The notes: generated by a model from the letters alone, not told the origin. Counted from the stretch's first letter, positions 9,025 through 19,171 are shown. The stretch is DNA of 63,114 nt from Alphaproteobacteria bacterium (GCA_012103295.1 WLXB01000008.1:1-63114), one strand, 5' to 3'. Made by a program: numbers and translations.

Positions 9025-11697
9025 TTACTCTGAAGGCTTGTCCGGATCATAGTTCAAATTCGGTGATAGCCAGCGTTCCATAGTCTTCAGGTCGAAGCCT
9101 TTCCGCTTGGCATAGTCGGCAACTTGGTCCCTTTCAATCTTACCGACGCCAAAATAGCGGCTGTCCGGATGACTGAAATAGAGTCCTGAAACAGAAGACG
9201 CCGGCCACATCGCATAGCTTTCGGTCAACGAAACGCTGGTGTGGCGTTCTGCGCCCAAAAGGTCCCACAGCAACCCTTTTTCTGTGTGGTCGGGGCTGGC
9301 TGGATATCCCGGCGCTGGTCGTATGCCTTGATACTGTTCCCGAATAAGGTCTTCGTTGCCTAAAGATTCGTCTGGCGCGTAGCCCCAAAGATCTTTGCGG
9401 ACCCGTTGGTGCATGCGTTCGGCAAACGCCTCGGCGAGGCGGTCGGCTAGGGCTTTAAGTAAGATCGAATTGTAGTCGTCATGGGCGTCTTCAAACGTTT
9501 TTACGTGCTCGTCGATTCCTATTCCTGCAGTCACAACAAAAGCGCCGATGGTGTCGACATGCCCGCTGTCTCGGGGGGCGACAAAATCGGACAAAGCAAA
9601 ATTTGCACGGTCTCTGCCCTGGCGCGGCATCTGTTGGCGCAAGGTATGGAAAGTTTGTAGGACATCCTTTCGTGAAGGATCGCCATACACTTCAATGTCA
9701 TCACCGACGGCATTGGCGGGCCATAGGCCAACGACAGCTTTGGCGGTTAACCATTTCTCGCCGATGATCCGCTGCAGCAGAACTTGTGCATCGTTGTACA
9801 GTTCTCGTGCTGTTTCGCCGACGTGGGGATCGTCCAGAATGCTCGGATACGTTCCCTTCAGTTCCCAGGTCGAAAAGAACGGCGACCAGTCGATGCAGGC
9901 GCTCAATTCGGCCAAATCATAATCGTCATAGATGGTGAGTCCCGGTGTCTCCGGTTGAGGAGGCTCGTAGGACGCCCAATCAATTTTGAACGCGTTTGAT
10001 TTCGCATCGGAATACGTCAATCGCTTCTTTTTTGATTGTCCGCGCTCGTGGGCATCTCGAACTGTTTCGTACTCAGTCTTAACAGTGGAGATAAAATCAT
10101 CTTTTTGATTTGTCGAGAGCAAGTTGCTTGCAACGCCGACGGCACGTGACGCATCCGTAACGTAGACCGTTGCACCATCATACTTCGGTTCTATTTTAAC
10201 TGCCGTATGAACTTTGGATGTGGTTGCTCCACCAATGAGGAGGGGGATTTCGTACCCCTGCCGCTTCATTTCACTGGCGACATAAACCATTTCATCCAGG
10301 CTGGGTGTAATCAGGCCAGACAGTCCGATGATGTCAGCGTTCTCGGCCTTAGCTGTCTCGAGAATTTTTTCGCTCGGCACCATGACGCCAAGGTCAACGA
10401 TATCGAAGTTGTTACATTGAAGTACGACGCCGACAATATTCTTGCCAATATCGTGGACATCACCCTTCACTGTGGCGAGGACAATTTTCCCTTTTGATCC
10501 GGTATCTGAGTCCGGGTTGTTTGCTTTCTCTTCCTCGATGAATGGAATGAGGTGAGCAACAGCTTTTTTCATGACCCGGGCGCTCTTCACGACCTGGGGT
10601 AAGAACATTTTACCGGAACCGAACAGATCGCCGACGATATTCATACCGTCCATCAGAGGTCCCTCGATGACATCCAGCGGACGTGCGGTCTTCGTTCGGG
10701 CCTCTTCCGTATCATCAATAATGAAATCGGTGGTACCGTTTACGAGTGCGTAACTGAGGCGCTCACCGACCGGTTTTTCGCGCCAAGCCAAATCGATAAC
10801 GCGCTTCTTGCCTTCGCCCCGATACTCATCGGCAATCTCAAGCAGGCGGTCCGTCGCGTCAGGCCGGCGGTTAAGGATGACATCCTCAACCCGTTCTTTG
10901 AGAGCGTCCGGAATGTCGGCGTAAACCGCAAGCTGACCGGCGTTCACGATTCCCATGTCCATACCAGCCTGGATTGCGTAGTAAAGGAACACAGAGTGCA
11001 TCGCTTCGCGTATCGGTTCGTTGCCCCGGAACGAAAACGAAATATTGGAGACGCCGCCAGAGACATGACAGTGCGGTAGAGTTTCCTTAATGCGCCGTGT
11101 CGCTTCAATGAAATCCAGAGCATAGGAATTATGCTCTTCAATCCCCGTTGCGACCGCGAAAATATTTGGATCAAAGATAATGTCTTCGGGCGGGAATCCG
11201 ATTTTTTCAGTCAAAAGTTTATAGGACCGGGTGCAAATCGCCACTTTGCGGTCCGCTGTGTCAGCCTGGCCGTCTTGGTCGAAGGCCATCACGACGACGG
11301 CGGCACCATATCGTTTTAGCTTGCGGGCCTGCTCAAAGAATGGCTCTTCGCCTTCCTTGAGGCTTATTGAATTGACGACCGATTTCCCTTGTACGCACTT
11401 CAGTCCAGCTTCAATGACGGACCATTTTGATGAGTCGATCATGATGGGGACGCGGCTGATGTCGGGCTCGGTCGCTATCAGATTAAGGAAGCGGGTCATC
11501 GCCGCTTCTGAATCAAGCATCGCTTCATCCATGTTGATGTCGATGATCTGGGCGCCGTTCTCAACTTGTTGGCGTGCAACGTCCAACGCGGCTTCGTAGT
11601 CATCGTTTAAGATGAGCTTCTTGAAACGTGCCGAACCGGTAACGTTGGTTCGCTCTCCGATATTAACAAATGTGGCCGACCCGGACTGTGATGTCAT
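9025..11697 (-). CDS. metH: methionine synthase, pterin/cobalamin/activation subunit (split MetH C-terminal part)
   Basis: An 890-residue protein corresponding to the C-terminal three modules of cobalamin-dependent methionine synthase. The methyltetrahydrofolate-binding module starts at once ([28 protein letters not shown]). The cobalamin module carries the axial-ligand motif DVHDIGKNI in [19 protein letters not shown], then [13 protein letters not shown]. The reactivation module ends in [16 protein letters not shown]. It lacks the homocysteine-binding barrel, which is the separate upstream gene, and the two overlap by ATGA (11694-11697), implying coupled translation. Together they transfer a methyl group from methyltetrahydrofolate to homocysteine in the cytoplasm. 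No cobalamin or SAM riboswitch is recognisable upstream of the pair. Confidence 0.96.
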   Translation of the reverse strand: MTSQSGSATFVNIGERTNVTGSARFKKLILNDDYEAALDVARQQVENGAQIIDINMDEAMLDSEAAMTRFLNLIATEPDISRVPIMIDSSKWSVIEAGLKCVQGKSVVNSISLKEGEEPFFEQARKLKRYGAAVVVMAFDQDGQADTADRKVAICTRSYKLLTEKIGFPPEDIIFDPNIFAVATGIEEHNSYALDFIEATRRIKETLPHCHVSGGVSNISFSFRGNEPIREAMHSVFLYYAIQAGMDMGIVNAGQLAVYADIPDALKERVEDVILNRRPDATDRLLEIADEYRGEGKKRVIDLAWREKPVGERLSYALVNGTTDFIIDDTEEARTKTARPLDVIEGPLMDGMNIVGDLFGSGKMFLPQVVKSARVMKKAVAHLIPFIEEEKANNPDSDTGSKGKIVLATVKGDVHDIGKNIVGVVLQCNNFDIVDLGVMVPSEKILETAKAENADIIGLSGLITPSLDEMVYVASEMKRQGYEIPLLIGGATTSKVHTAVKIEPKYDGATVYVTDASRAVGVASNLLSTNQKDDFISTVKTEYETVRDAHERGQSKKKRLTYSDAKSNAFKIDWASYEPPQPETPGLTIYDDYDLAELSACIDWSPFFSTWELKGTYPSILDDPHVGETARELYNDAQVLLQRIIGEKWLTAKAVVGLWPANAVGDDIEVYGDPSRKDVLQTFHTLRQQMPRQGRDRANFALSDFVAPRDSGHVDTIGAFVVTAGIGIDEHVKTFEDAHDDYNSILLKALADRLAEAFAERMHQRVRKDLWGYAPDESLGNEDLIREQYQGIRPAPGYPASPDHTEKGLLWDLLGAERHTSVSLTESYAMWPASSVSGLYFSHPDSRYFGVGKIERDQVADYAKRKGFDLKTMERWLSPNLNYDPDKPSE

Positions 11698-12764
11698 GAA
11701 GCCAACGCAAACGGCTCGAGGCCTGAAAGCCGAAGCTTCTTCTCCACTGCGGGGATTGTTCTCGGCGCTTTCCCAGCAACAGCCTCAGCAATCGCGCTGA
11801 TATGCGCTGGTGTCGTTCCACAACACCCACCGACAGCATTTACCAGGCCGTCGTTTGCCCATTCGCCGATTAAGGCTGCCATTTCCTCCGGGCTCTGGTC
11901 GTATTCGCCAAACTCATTTGGCAGCCCAGCATTCGGATACGTGCAGACATTCGTGTCGGCGACGCGCGAAATTTCAGCGACATAAGGGCGAAGCTGTTCT
12001 GCACCTAACGCGCAATTAAGTCCGACGGTAAACGGTGCAACGTGACGGACCGAGTTCCAAAAAGCCTCAGCTGTTTGCCCTGATAATGTACGACCTGATT
12101 GATCTGTAATCGTACCCGAGATCATGATTGGCAGCTGTTCGCCGGTTTTTTCTAGTACGTCGTCGATGGCAAAAAGGGCGGCTTTGGCGTTCAGGGTGTC
12201 AAAGATGGTCTCGACCAAAAGTAGGTCGACGCCCCCGTCGATTAATCCCTCAACGGCATCCTGGTAGGCCGTACGTAATTCATCGAAGCTTGTATTGCGT
12301 TTTCCTGGATCATTGACGTCAGGAGAGATTGAGGCGGTTCTATTTGTTGGTCCCAACGTGCCGGCGACAAAACGCGGCTTGCTTGGGTTCTCCGCCGTTA
12401 CAGCGTCGCACACCTGGCGGGCCGAACGGGCAGACTCCAGGTTCAGGTCACGGGCATAGTCTTGCAGACCGTAGTCTGCCTGCGCAATTGATGTGGAACT
12501 GAACGTATTCGTTTCAAGAATATCCGCGCCAGCATCTAGATAAGCCCGGTGAATTTCGCTCAGTATCTCGGGTTGGGTCAGGCACAGCAGGTCATTGTTG
12601 CCCCGCAAATCTTGGGTCCAGTCTTTGAACCGCTCACCACGAAAACCTGCTTCGTCCAGATCATAGGACTGGATCATGGTGCCCATCGCGCCGTCTAAGA
12701 CCAAAATGCGAGACTCGATAGCCGTCGCGAGTTGAGCGCAGCGATGTTCTCTTGATGATGTCAT
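11694..12764 (-). CDS. methionine synthase homocysteine-binding subunit (split MetH N-terminal part)
   Basis: A 356-residue homocysteine S-methyltransferase barrel. It begins with [19 protein letters not shown] as in full-length MetH. The zinc ligands are the Cys of [13 protein letters not shown] and the CC pair of [12 protein letters not shown]. Alone it has no cobalamin or folate module, and its stop overlaps the start of the next gene by ATGA, so it most likely forms the first half of a two-chain MetH. Such splitting is known in several alphaproteobacteria. The alternative, an independent betaine- or S-methylmethionine-homocysteine methyltransferase, is less likely given the coupled arrangement and the absence of a homocysteine module in the partner. 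The 115 bases upstream of the start show no recognised riboswitch. Confidence 0.94.
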   Translation of the reverse strand: MTSSREHRCAQLATAIESRILVLDGAMGTMIQSYDLDEAGFRGERFKDWTQDLRGNNDLLCLTQPEILSEIHRAYLDAGADILETNTFSSTSIAQADYGLQDYARDLNLESARSARQVCDAVTAENPSKPRFVAGTLGPTNRTASISPDVNDPGKRNTSFDELRTAYQDAVEGLIDGGVDLLLVETIFDTLNAKAALFAIDDVLEKTGEQLPIMISGTITDQSGRTLSGQTAEAFWNSVRHVAPFTVGLNCALGAEQLRPYVAEISRVADTNVCTYPNAGLPNEFGEYDQSPEEMAALIGEWANDGLVNAVGGCCGTTPAHISAIAEAVAGKAPRTIPAVEKKLRLSGLEPFALAS

Positions 12765-12879
12765 GGCACTCTACTTTGCTGCACGGGGTCGAAAAGCCGC
12801 AATTCCTGGGCTTCATTTAAAGAACTTGAGCGCCCTATGCAAACCGTGTGAAGCCCATCACGCGTTGTCTAACGAGGAT

Positions 12880-13299
12880 TTAACCCAGAAGGTCGCCGAG
12901 ATCAGAAAGCCACGCTGTAACCCGCTTCTTGTTAGCCCCGAAATCGCTGCGCCCGTACTGAGACCGGCTATACACAGCCAGAGTACAAGTCTCGGTCGAT
13001 AAAGCGATAAACTGAACAGTGATAACGTCCGGAAACCCGGCAAACCTCGTTCTTTGAACGAAAGTCCGCTGAAAGCCATCGCCTGATGTGACTATTTCTA
13101 CAGTCCTGGTTTGGTTCCGTATGAGGTCGACCCAAGCCGATATCAAAGTGTCACGCGAATGAGGAAATATTGGTGCTTCCTGGTCCGCTTCAGCCAGGCT
13201 AAAACTGGCTGGGCAAACGAGAAAAGTATTAGGTGACGTAGGGCGAACGAGTGTCGCAAAGTCTATCGCGTCGATCTTTTTCAGTCCAAAAAGTGGCAC
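12880..13299 (-). CDS. DUF1499 family protein
   Basis: About 139 residues with the DUF1499 pattern: the N-terminal TSPNTFLVCPASF segment, a central FPDVITVQFIALS strand, and the diagnostic C-terminal YSRSQYGRSDFGANKKRV. Members are uncharacterised proteins, often small and membrane-linked or periplasmic; this copy has no clear signal peptide. The start is either GTG 13299 or TTG 13302. It lies upstream of, and on the same strand as, the methionine synthase pair, 115 bases away, and is divergent from the AhpD-like gene. Confidence 0.8.
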   Translation of the reverse strand: MPLFGLKKIDAIDFATLVRPTSPNTFLVCPASFSLAEADQEAPIFPHSRDTLISAWVDLIRNQTRTVEIVTSGDGFQRTFVQRTRFAGFPDVITVQFIALSTETCTLAVYSRSQYGRSDFGANKKRVTAWLSDLGDLLG

Positions 13300-13353
13300 C
13301 AATATCGTCCTAACTAAAGAGCAAGCTCAGATTTATTTGCAGGAGACTCACGA

Positions 13354-13938
13354 ATGCCCCAGCCGTCACATGTTATGGCTCTGAAAACTCCCACTGAAGA
13401 GGAGCTTGATGCAACCCTTGACGAGGGCATGAAGAAGTATCTGAAGGTGTGCCAAGAAAAACTCGGCATCGTACCGAATGTCTTATTGTCCTATGCGTCT
13501 CGGCCGGAAAAGCTCAAAACTTTCGTGGCGACCTATAACGAGCTCATGCTCGGAGAAAGCGGGCTGAGTAAATTGGAAAGGGAGATGATTGCTGTCGTGG
13601 TATCGTCCACCAATCACTGCTTCTACTGTGTCGTTGCGCATGGGCAGGCGGTCCGCGAATTATCGGGCGACCCTGAACTGGGTGAGATGCTGGCAATCAA
13701 CTACCGCGTCGCAGAACTAGAGCCGCGTCATCGCGCTATGCTGGACTTCGCCTATAAAATGACCGCAACGCCCAGTTTGATCGATCAAAAGGATCGCCAA
13801 GCCCTTCGTGATTCTGGCTTTACGGACGATGACATCTTCGACATTGCAGATACGGCGGGCTTCTACAATATGTCAAACAGAGTTGCCACGGCGGTCGATA
13901 TGATGCCGAACCCCGAATACCACGGACGTAGCCGGTAG
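13354..13938 (+). CDS. peroxidase-related AhpD/CMD-family protein
   Basis: A 194-residue protein of the carboxymuconolactone decarboxylase/AhpD superfamily, in the uncharacterised peroxidase-related subgroup. The redox centre is the CxxC of STNHCFYCVVAHG, preceded by EREMIAVVVS and followed by the His three residues after the second Cys, the same relay seen in AhpD. Helical C-terminal part with FYNMSNRVATAVDMMPNPEY. Probable role: thiol-dependent peroxide reduction in the cytoplasm; partner reductase unknown. A good ribosome site (AGGAGA) precedes the ATG. The succinate-semialdehyde dehydrogenase gene follows almost immediately, suggesting one transcript. Confidence 0.85.
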   Translation: MPQPSHVMALKTPTEEELDATLDEGMKKYLKVCQEKLGIVPNVLLSYASRPEKLKTFVATYNELMLGESGLSKLEREMIAVVVSSTNHCFYCVVAHGQAVRELSGDPELGEMLAINYRVAELEPRHRAMLDFAYKMTATPSLIDQKDRQALRDSGFTDDDIFDIADTAGFYNMSNRVATAVDMMPNPEYHGRSR

Positions 13939-13948
13939 GATGTATGAG

Positions 13949-15409
13949 ATGAATCTCAAAGACCCCTCTTTACTCAAAGTCACCGCTTACGTCGCTGGGG
14001 GTTGGATGCCCGCCGCTTCGGGCGAAACCTTTCCGGTTACTAATCCTGCTTCGGGCGAGGTATTGGCCGATGTCGCTGACTGCAGATCCGACGAAACGAC
14101 AATGGCGGTCGAGGCAGCAGAAAAGGCTTTTCCAGACTGGCGGGCGAAAACTGCGAAAGAACGCGCGGCTATTCTCCGGCGGTGGTTCGACCTGATACTG
14201 GAGAACCAAGAAGACTTGGCGACGATCATGACGGCGGAGCAGGGCAAGCCACTCAAAGAGTCCATGGGAGAGATCGCCTACGGAGCCAGATTCGTCGAGT
14301 GGTTTTCCGAAGAAGCCAAGCGTGTCTACGGTGACGTAATTCCTAGCCATCAGGCTGGAAAGCAGATCATCGTCATTAAGCAACCGATCGGTGTTGTTGG
14401 GGCTATAACCCCATGGAATTTCCCGAACGCTATGATTGCTCGAAAAGCGGCCCCAGCGATTGCGGCCGGCTGTACCTTCGTTGTTAAGCCGGCGGCGCTA
14501 ACGCCCTTGTCTGCCCTTGCGATGGCTGAATTAGGAGAGCGGGCAGGGCTTCCGCCAGGGGTCTTTAACGTGGTGCCAACGCGAAAGGCATCCTCTGTGG
14601 GCGACGTGCTGACCAATCATCCGGCAGTCCGCAAATTTACGTTTACGGGCTCGACCGAGATCGGCAAGCGCCTGATGGCGCAATGCACAGGAACGATGAA
14701 AAAGGTATCCATGGAACTGGGCGGCAACGCTCCGTTCATCGTTTTTGACGATGCTGATTTGGACGCGGCAGTTGTCGGAGCGATGGCTTCAAAGTACCGC
14801 AATACCGGGCAAACCTGCGTTTGCGCCAATCGATTCCTGGTCCAAGACGGGGTCTATGATGCTTTTGCTGCAAAGCTGGCGGAGGCGGTCGCCGATCTAA
14901 AAGTCGGCAATGGTCTGGACGGTGATATGGATCAGGGGCCCTTAATCGATGAGAACGCTATCGTAAAGGTAGAATCTTTAGTCAAAGACGCGGTCAACGA
15001 TGGCGCGGAGGTGCTGGTTGGTGGAAAGCGCCATTCTCTGGGTGGAACCTACTATCAGCCTACGATTTTGACCGGTGTGACCGCCGATATGTCGATCGCA
15101 AGCGAAGAAATATTTGGCCCAGTAGCGCCGCTTTTCCGCTTTTCTACAGAGCAAGACGCAATTGCGATGGCAAACGCAACCCAGTACGGTTTGGCAGCTT
15201 ACTTTTATGGCCGAGACCTAGGCAGAGTCTGGCGTGTCGCCGAGTCGCTAGAATACGGAATGGTGGGTATCAATGAGGGAATTATCTCGACTGAAGTGGC
15301 ACCTTTTGGCGGAATTAAGGAATCTGGCAACGGTCGCGAAGGGTCGCGCTACGGGATCGAAGAATATATAGAAATCAAGTACTTACTGATGGGTGGACTA
15401 TCCGGTTGA
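13949..15409 (+). CDS. gabD: NAD(P)-dependent succinate-semialdehyde dehydrogenase
   Basis: About 486 residues of the aldehyde dehydrogenase superfamily, closest by motif to GabD. Cofactor region: GAITPWNFPNAMIARKAAPA; FTFTGSTEIGKRLM. Catalytic Glu in KVSMELGGNAPFIV and nucleophile Cys in TGQTCVCANRF; the second Cys two residues later (CVC) is typical of succinate-semialdehyde dehydrogenases that form a regulatory disulfide. It oxidises succinate semialdehyde to succinate, as in GABA breakdown. ATG 13949 is preferred because TAGGA (13936-13940) is well spaced; ATG 13940 is also in frame. Neighbouring GABA aminotransferase genes are absent. Confidence 0.9.
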   Translation: MNLKDPSLLKVTAYVAGGWMPAASGETFPVTNPASGEVLADVADCRSDETTMAVEAAEKAFPDWRAKTAKERAAILRRWFDLILENQEDLATIMTAEQGKPLKESMGEIAYGARFVEWFSEEAKRVYGDVIPSHQAGKQIIVIKQPIGVVGAITPWNFPNAMIARKAAPAIAAGCTFVVKPAALTPLSALAMAELGERAGLPPGVFNVVPTRKASSVGDVLTNHPAVRKFTFTGSTEIGKRLMAQCTGTMKKVSMELGGNAPFIVFDDADLDAAVVGAMASKYRNTGQTCVCANRFLVQDGVYDAFAAKLAEAVADLKVGNGLDGDMDQGPLIDENAIVKVESLVKDAVNDGAEVLVGGKRHSLGGTYYQPTILTGVTADMSIASEEIFGPVAPLFRFSTEQDAIAMANATQYGLAAYFYGRDLGRVWRVAESLEYGMVGINEGIISTEVAPFGGIKESGNGREGSRYGIEEYIEIKYLLMGGLSG

Positions 15410-15464
15410 CATTGTTTGTTTCGGCTGAAAACCGTTAATTCCCTTCGAAATTTGTTGCCTTTCA

Positions 15465-15493
15465 TTGAATTTTGCCCTGTCCAGCTATATAAG
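15465..15493 (+). promoter_or_regulatory. candidate sigma70-type promoter of the EF-hand/repeat protein gene
   Basis: TTGAAT (15465-15470) is followed after 17 bases by TATAAG (15488-15493). It lies about 57 bases upstream of the ATG at 15550, in a locally AT-rich intergenic stretch. Together with the terminator at 16771-16803 this would make the gene a single-gene transcription unit. Read by eye only. Confidence 0.5.
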
Positions 15494-15549
15494 AGACCTT
15501 GACGCAGAAGCCGTCATTAGAAAAACAGTCGCTTAGAAAGGGCGATGCC

Positions 15550-16734
15550 ATGACCGAAGTCGTGACAAACTCGGCTGCATCTTTGCAGCAATCACTCGTA
15601 GCTGGGCACCAGCCACGGGCTATTGGCGTGTCCGGTTCAAACCAGGATACGAATTCCCAACAGACAGCTGTGGCAGCACGTCCCGCAGGAGCCCAATCAG
15701 CAAATGCTGTTGCGCGGCCTTCTCGGTCCGATCAGTCGCAAGCGGATAGCCAGCAGAACCAGCAGTCGCCGTCGAAACAGCCGATCAAGCGTGTTGTTCC
15801 TGATCCGGCTGACGCGGTGCGGGCATCCCGTTCAGAATCAAAAGCCGTTGTCGATAAAGTTGAGTTGAAAGACTTTGACCTCGGTCGAAGTGCGTCCGAA
15901 GTCGTCGGCACCGTCGACGCAGTGCAGCGCTTCGATAACAACGCGGATGGTCGCGTAGATCTTCTTGAATCACAGCGCGCCACTCGTGCGCGGGATACAT
16001 CGTTCACCTATGCGGCGCGAGGTCAGGCACGATCAGAGACCTCCAATGTCGCTGAACAAGTTCAGCACCAAGAGATTCAGCAATCCTTGGCACCACGGGC
16101 AGAAACAGCGTCTCAGCCGGCTGTGACACCTAGCCAGACGACAGTTGCAGAAGAGACAGCCCGCGCACCACTCAAGAAATTTGGTGACCCTCAAGTCGTT
16201 TCTGGCGGCTCGAGTGACGAGGGCACCGTTACCAAGAAGTATGTTGCTGCTGAAGAAATCGCCAGTCAGGGTGGCTTCTCGGATGGGGCACCTGTCCAAC
16301 AGAAGTTTTTCGGTGATGGAGCCGAGGTGGTGATTGGCCGTTTTGCCAGCGATGCTGATGCCCCACAGAAATTCTCTGACAAAGCAGTGGCCGAGTCTGG
16401 ACGTTTCTATGAGGAAGGCTCTGGCGAGCAGAAATTCTACGACAAGGTTGCTCAGTCGGAGCCGGGCAGTTTTGCTCCAGAACAGGGCGAACGGAAGTAC
16501 TACGACAGTTCCCAGGACGCTCCAACAACGGCTAACGCTGGCGGAGACGGTCAACCCGAAGTGTCTTTGTACGATAAGGCACAGCAGGTCGAGCGTCAGA
16601 GCGGTGGTCACGATGGCCAAGGTCAAGAGCCTAAGAAATTATACGGTGAACTAGAGTTGTACTCGGATGTCGCTGGGTTTGGGGAAGAGCCAGTTATCGC
16701 TGGTGAAGTTGTTGTTGATCCGGTTACAGCTTAG
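15550..16734 (+). CDS. EF-hand protein with tandem ~21-residue repeats, unknown function
   Basis: A 394-residue hydrophilic protein, very rich in Gln, Ser, Ala and acidic residues, with no signal peptide or membrane segment. Residues 129-140 (DNNADGRVDLLE) match a canonical EF-hand calcium loop: Asp1, Asn3, Asp5, Gly6, Asp9, Glu12. From residue 209 to 330 a degenerate unit of 20-22 residues repeats about six times, each opening with K/Q-K-F/Y (KKFGD, KKYVA, QKFFG, QKFSD, QKFYD, RKYYD), with Gly-Phe-rich middles; two weaker copies follow (SLYDK, KKLYG). The ATG 15550 has AAAGGG seven bases upstream; an in-frame TTG lies further out. I do not recognise the family. Disorder, calcium binding or a surface role are possibilities only. 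The antisense reading frames across it look like coding shadows. Confidence 0.8.
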   Translation: MTEVVTNSAASLQQSLVAGHQPRAIGVSGSNQDTNSQQTAVAARPAGAQSANAVARPSRSDQSQADSQQNQQSPSKQPIKRVVPDPADAVRASRSESKAVVDKVELKDFDLGRSASEVVGTVDAVQRFDNNADGRVDLLESQRATRARDTSFTYAARGQARSETSNVAEQVQHQEIQQSLAPRAETASQPAVTPSQTTVAEETARAPLKKFGDPQVVSGGSSDEGTVTKKYVAAEEIASQGGFSDGAPVQQKFFGDGAEVVIGRFASDADAPQKFSDKAVAESGRFYEEGSGEQKFYDKVAQSEPGSFAPEQGERKYYDSSQDAPTTANAGGDGQPEVSLYDKAQQVERQSGGHDGQGQEPKKLYGELELYSDVAGFGEEPVIAGEVVVDPVTA

Positions 16735-16770
16735 AGACGATATTGTTTCCAACATTGCTGACCGTTCCTA

Positions 16771-16803
16771 GGGCGTGGACTGTGTTCACGCCCTTTCCTT
16801 TAT
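16771..16803 (+). terminator. rho-independent terminator after the EF-hand/repeat gene
   Basis: A perfect 7-bp stem GGGCGTG (16771-16777) and CACGCCC (16787-16793) with a 9-base loop, followed by TTTCCTTTATT. It lies 37 bases after the stop and ahead of the ABC exporter gene. Confidence 0.8.
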
Positions 16804-16879
16804 TGCGTTCGCACGACAGACCGTGTCACAAGCGGGGCTAATACCACCCGCACCAAACACTATTTGAGGCTGCCCTATC

Positions 16880-18751
16880 GTGCGCCAAGCGCAGAGCCCA
16901 CTTCCCGAGGACAACGCCCGCAGGCGCGGCGACATTGATGTCCTGCGTTCGTTGTGGCCATTCCTGTGGCCAAAAGGTGATCTAGAGATCCGTGCCCGTG
17001 TTGTCTTCGCTCTACTCGCGATCATTGCAGCGAAGGTGGCAAACGTATTTGTACCCTACTTTATGAAGCTCGCCGTCGATGCGCTGGACGGTGACATCAT
17101 GGCTTTGCCGCTCTGGGTTATTCTTGCGTATGGCACAGCGCGTCTCTTGTCTCTTGCCTTCGGGCAAGTGAGAGATGCGGTCTTCGCTAAAGTCGGCGTT
17201 CGCGCGGTTCGAAAATCGGCTCTGGCAATTCTTGAGCACCTGCACCGGCTTTCGCTTCGGTACCATTTGCAACGCCAGACCGGCGGTCTCTCACGCTCGA
17301 TTGAACGCGGCACTGTTGCCATACAAACCTTGCTCTCGATTACGTTGTTCAACTTGTTTCCCACACTGTTTGAGGTTGGGTTGGTGACGGTAATTCTTTG
17401 GCGCGCGTTTGATGCCTGGTTCGCGTTTGCCACGTTCACAACGGTGGCGGTGTACGTTTTGTTTACGGGTTACACCACCGAATGGCGGCTCAAGTTCCGC
17501 CGCGAAATGAACAAACTGGACAATCAGGCGAACACGCGCGCGATTGATAGCCTACTGAACTACGAAACCGTCAAGGCGTTTGGAAACGAAAAACTCGAGA
17601 CTGAAGAATACGATTCTGTCATGGGCGACTATGAGCGTGCCTCCGTTCGCACCCAAGAATCGCTTGCGTACATGAACATTGGCCAGTCGGCGATTATCTC
17701 AATCGGCGTCACGGTCCTCATGGTGATGGCTGGCTTGGGGGTCGTGAACGGAACCATGACGCAAGGCGACTTCGTTATGGTCAACACCTACATGTTGCAA
17801 CTGGCACAACCGCTCAATTTCTTTGGGTTTGTCTACCGCAACATCAAACAGGCTTTGGTCGATCTTGAAAAGATGTTCGACATTTTGGACGAGGAACCCG
17901 AAGTCAAAGATAAAGACACAGCTTTGCCGCTCAACATTGAAGGCGGGTGTATCGCTTTTGAAAACGTGACTTTTGCCTATGACGAGCGGCGGCCAATTCT
18001 AAAGGGTGTCTCCTTCGATGTTCCAGCAGGCAAGTCTGTTGCGATCGTCGGTCCAACCGGATCAGGGAAGTCGACTATCGGGCGACTTCTATTTCGCATG
18101 TACGACGTGACGGGCGGCAGTATAAAAATAGATGGTCAAGATATCTCAGACGTGACCCAAGAAAGTTTGCGTGAGAAAATTGGTATCGTTCCCCAGGATA
18201 CGGTTCTTTTTAACAATACGCTTGGTTACAACTTGGCTTACGCCAAAGCTGGCGCCGATAGCTCTCTGGTCGAGAATGCTGCACGCATGGCCCATATCGA
18301 CGGGTTTATTTCTTCGCTGCCTGATGGATACGATACGCTCGTCGGCGAGCGGGGCCTCAAACTATCTGGGGGAGAAAAGCAACGGGTGGCAATTGCACGC
18401 GTTATTCTAAAGGGCTCCCCGGTCCTTATTTTTGACGAAGCGACGTCGGCGCTCGACACTCATACAGAAAAAGAAATTCAAGCCAATCTGGCCGAGGTCA
18501 GTGCCGGCCGAACCACGGTGATGATTGCGCACAGATTATCGACCATTGTTGAGGCCGATGAGATCCTTGTTCTAGAAGAGGGCGAGGTCGTAGAGCGTGG
18601 AACCCATTCTGCGCTTATTAATTCCGATGGGCCGTATGCGTCAGCCTGGAGGCGCCAGCAGAAATCTTTTGCCGACGCATCTGTTGACGAAGGTGGCGAG
18701 GCTGACCTTATTATTGCACCTGAGGCAGCGGTGCCCGCCGATAGGCGTTAA
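16880..18751 (+). CDS. Atm1-type ABC exporter (half-transporter)
   Basis: A 623-residue half ABC exporter: an N-terminal six-helix membrane domain (residues about 40-330), then the ATPase. Walker A GPTGSGKST, signature LSGGEKQR, Walker B VLIFDEATSALD and the H-loop in MIAHRLSTI are intact. The membrane domain carries the Atm1/HMT1 signature segment RAIDSLLNYETVKAFGNE, preceded by RREMNKLDNQANT, the region that binds glutathione in characterised bacterial Atm1. Probable role: export of glutathione conjugates or a glutathione-complexed sulfur or metal species across the inner membrane, as a homodimer. The start is GTG 16880 with GAGG about 11 bases upstream. The final 40 residues are an acidic tail beyond the usual end. 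Confidence 0.92.
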   Translation: MRQAQSPLPEDNARRRGDIDVLRSLWPFLWPKGDLEIRARVVFALLAIIAAKVANVFVPYFMKLAVDALDGDIMALPLWVILAYGTARLLSLAFGQVRDAVFAKVGVRAVRKSALAILEHLHRLSLRYHLQRQTGGLSRSIERGTVAIQTLLSITLFNLFPTLFEVGLVTVILWRAFDAWFAFATFTTVAVYVLFTGYTTEWRLKFRREMNKLDNQANTRAIDSLLNYETVKAFGNEKLETEEYDSVMGDYERASVRTQESLAYMNIGQSAIISIGVTVLMVMAGLGVVNGTMTQGDFVMVNTYMLQLAQPLNFFGFVYRNIKQALVDLEKMFDILDEEPEVKDKDTALPLNIEGGCIAFENVTFAYDERRPILKGVSFDVPAGKSVAIVGPTGSGKSTIGRLLFRMYDVTGGSIKIDGQDISDVTQESLREKIGIVPQDTVLFNNTLGYNLAYAKAGADSSLVENAARMAHIDGFISSLPDGYDTLVGERGLKLSGGEKQRVAIARVILKGSPVLIFDEATSALDTHTEKEIQANLAEVSAGRTTVMIAHRLSTIVEADEILVLEEGEVVERGTHSALINSDGPYASAWRRQQKSFADASVDEGGEADLIIAPEAAVPADRR

Positions 18752-18823
18752 TTGACATATGTCATGGCCTCGATCGGGGTGCTCGGACAAACTTGATACA
18801 ACTCTATAGGGGAGGCGAACGGG

Positions 18824-19141
18824 ATGCCAAAAGATGAATCTGACAAGTCGTCTCTTAGCCAGATAAAGGGGCGCAACCCACATTTTTTTAACGACCCAAA
18901 TATAGACCGACTTCTAACCATGGTGATGGAACTCGCGTCAGAGGTCTCAGTCATGCGTGATCGGCTCGATACTCATGAGCGGTTGGCCGCGAAAAATGGT
19001 GTCTATACTGAAGACGATGTCGAGAATTTTAGTCCCAGTGACGAAGAGGCCTCTGCTCGTGAAGAATGGCGCGGTAAGTTTCTGGATCGTATTCTGAACG
19101 CTCTCTATACCGAATATGACAACGACCAGACGTCAAAATAG
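18824..19141 (+). CDS. conserved-looking hypothetical protein
   Basis: A 105-residue acidic, soluble protein I cannot assign. Residues 17-55 contain NPHFFNDPNIDRLLTMVMEL followed by a helix with heptad-like leucine and valine spacing, so a short coiled coil and dimerisation are plausible. The C-terminal half is charged (DEEASAREEWRGKFL). A strong ribosome site (GGGGAGG) precedes the ATG. It lies 72 bases after the Atm1-type exporter on the same strand and converges with the Lrp-type regulator. Confidence 0.7.
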   Translation: MPKDESDKSSLSQIKGRNPHFFNDPNIDRLLTMVMELASEVSVMRDRLDTHERLAAKNGVYTEDDVENFSPSDEEASAREEWRGKFLDRILNALYTEYDNDQTSK

Positions 19142-19171
19142 CGGAGCAAAAGAAACTCGCGACAGGCAGAG

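Noticed and set aside
12765-12879. Possible SAM or cobalamin riboswitch before the split metH pair
   Set aside because: None of the conserved cores of SAM-II, SAH or cobalamin aptamers could be matched on the minus strand.
16033-16626. Antisense frame over the EF-hand repeat gene
   Set aside because: Its apparent hydrophobic stretches are the reverse reading of the acidic repeats; no start context.
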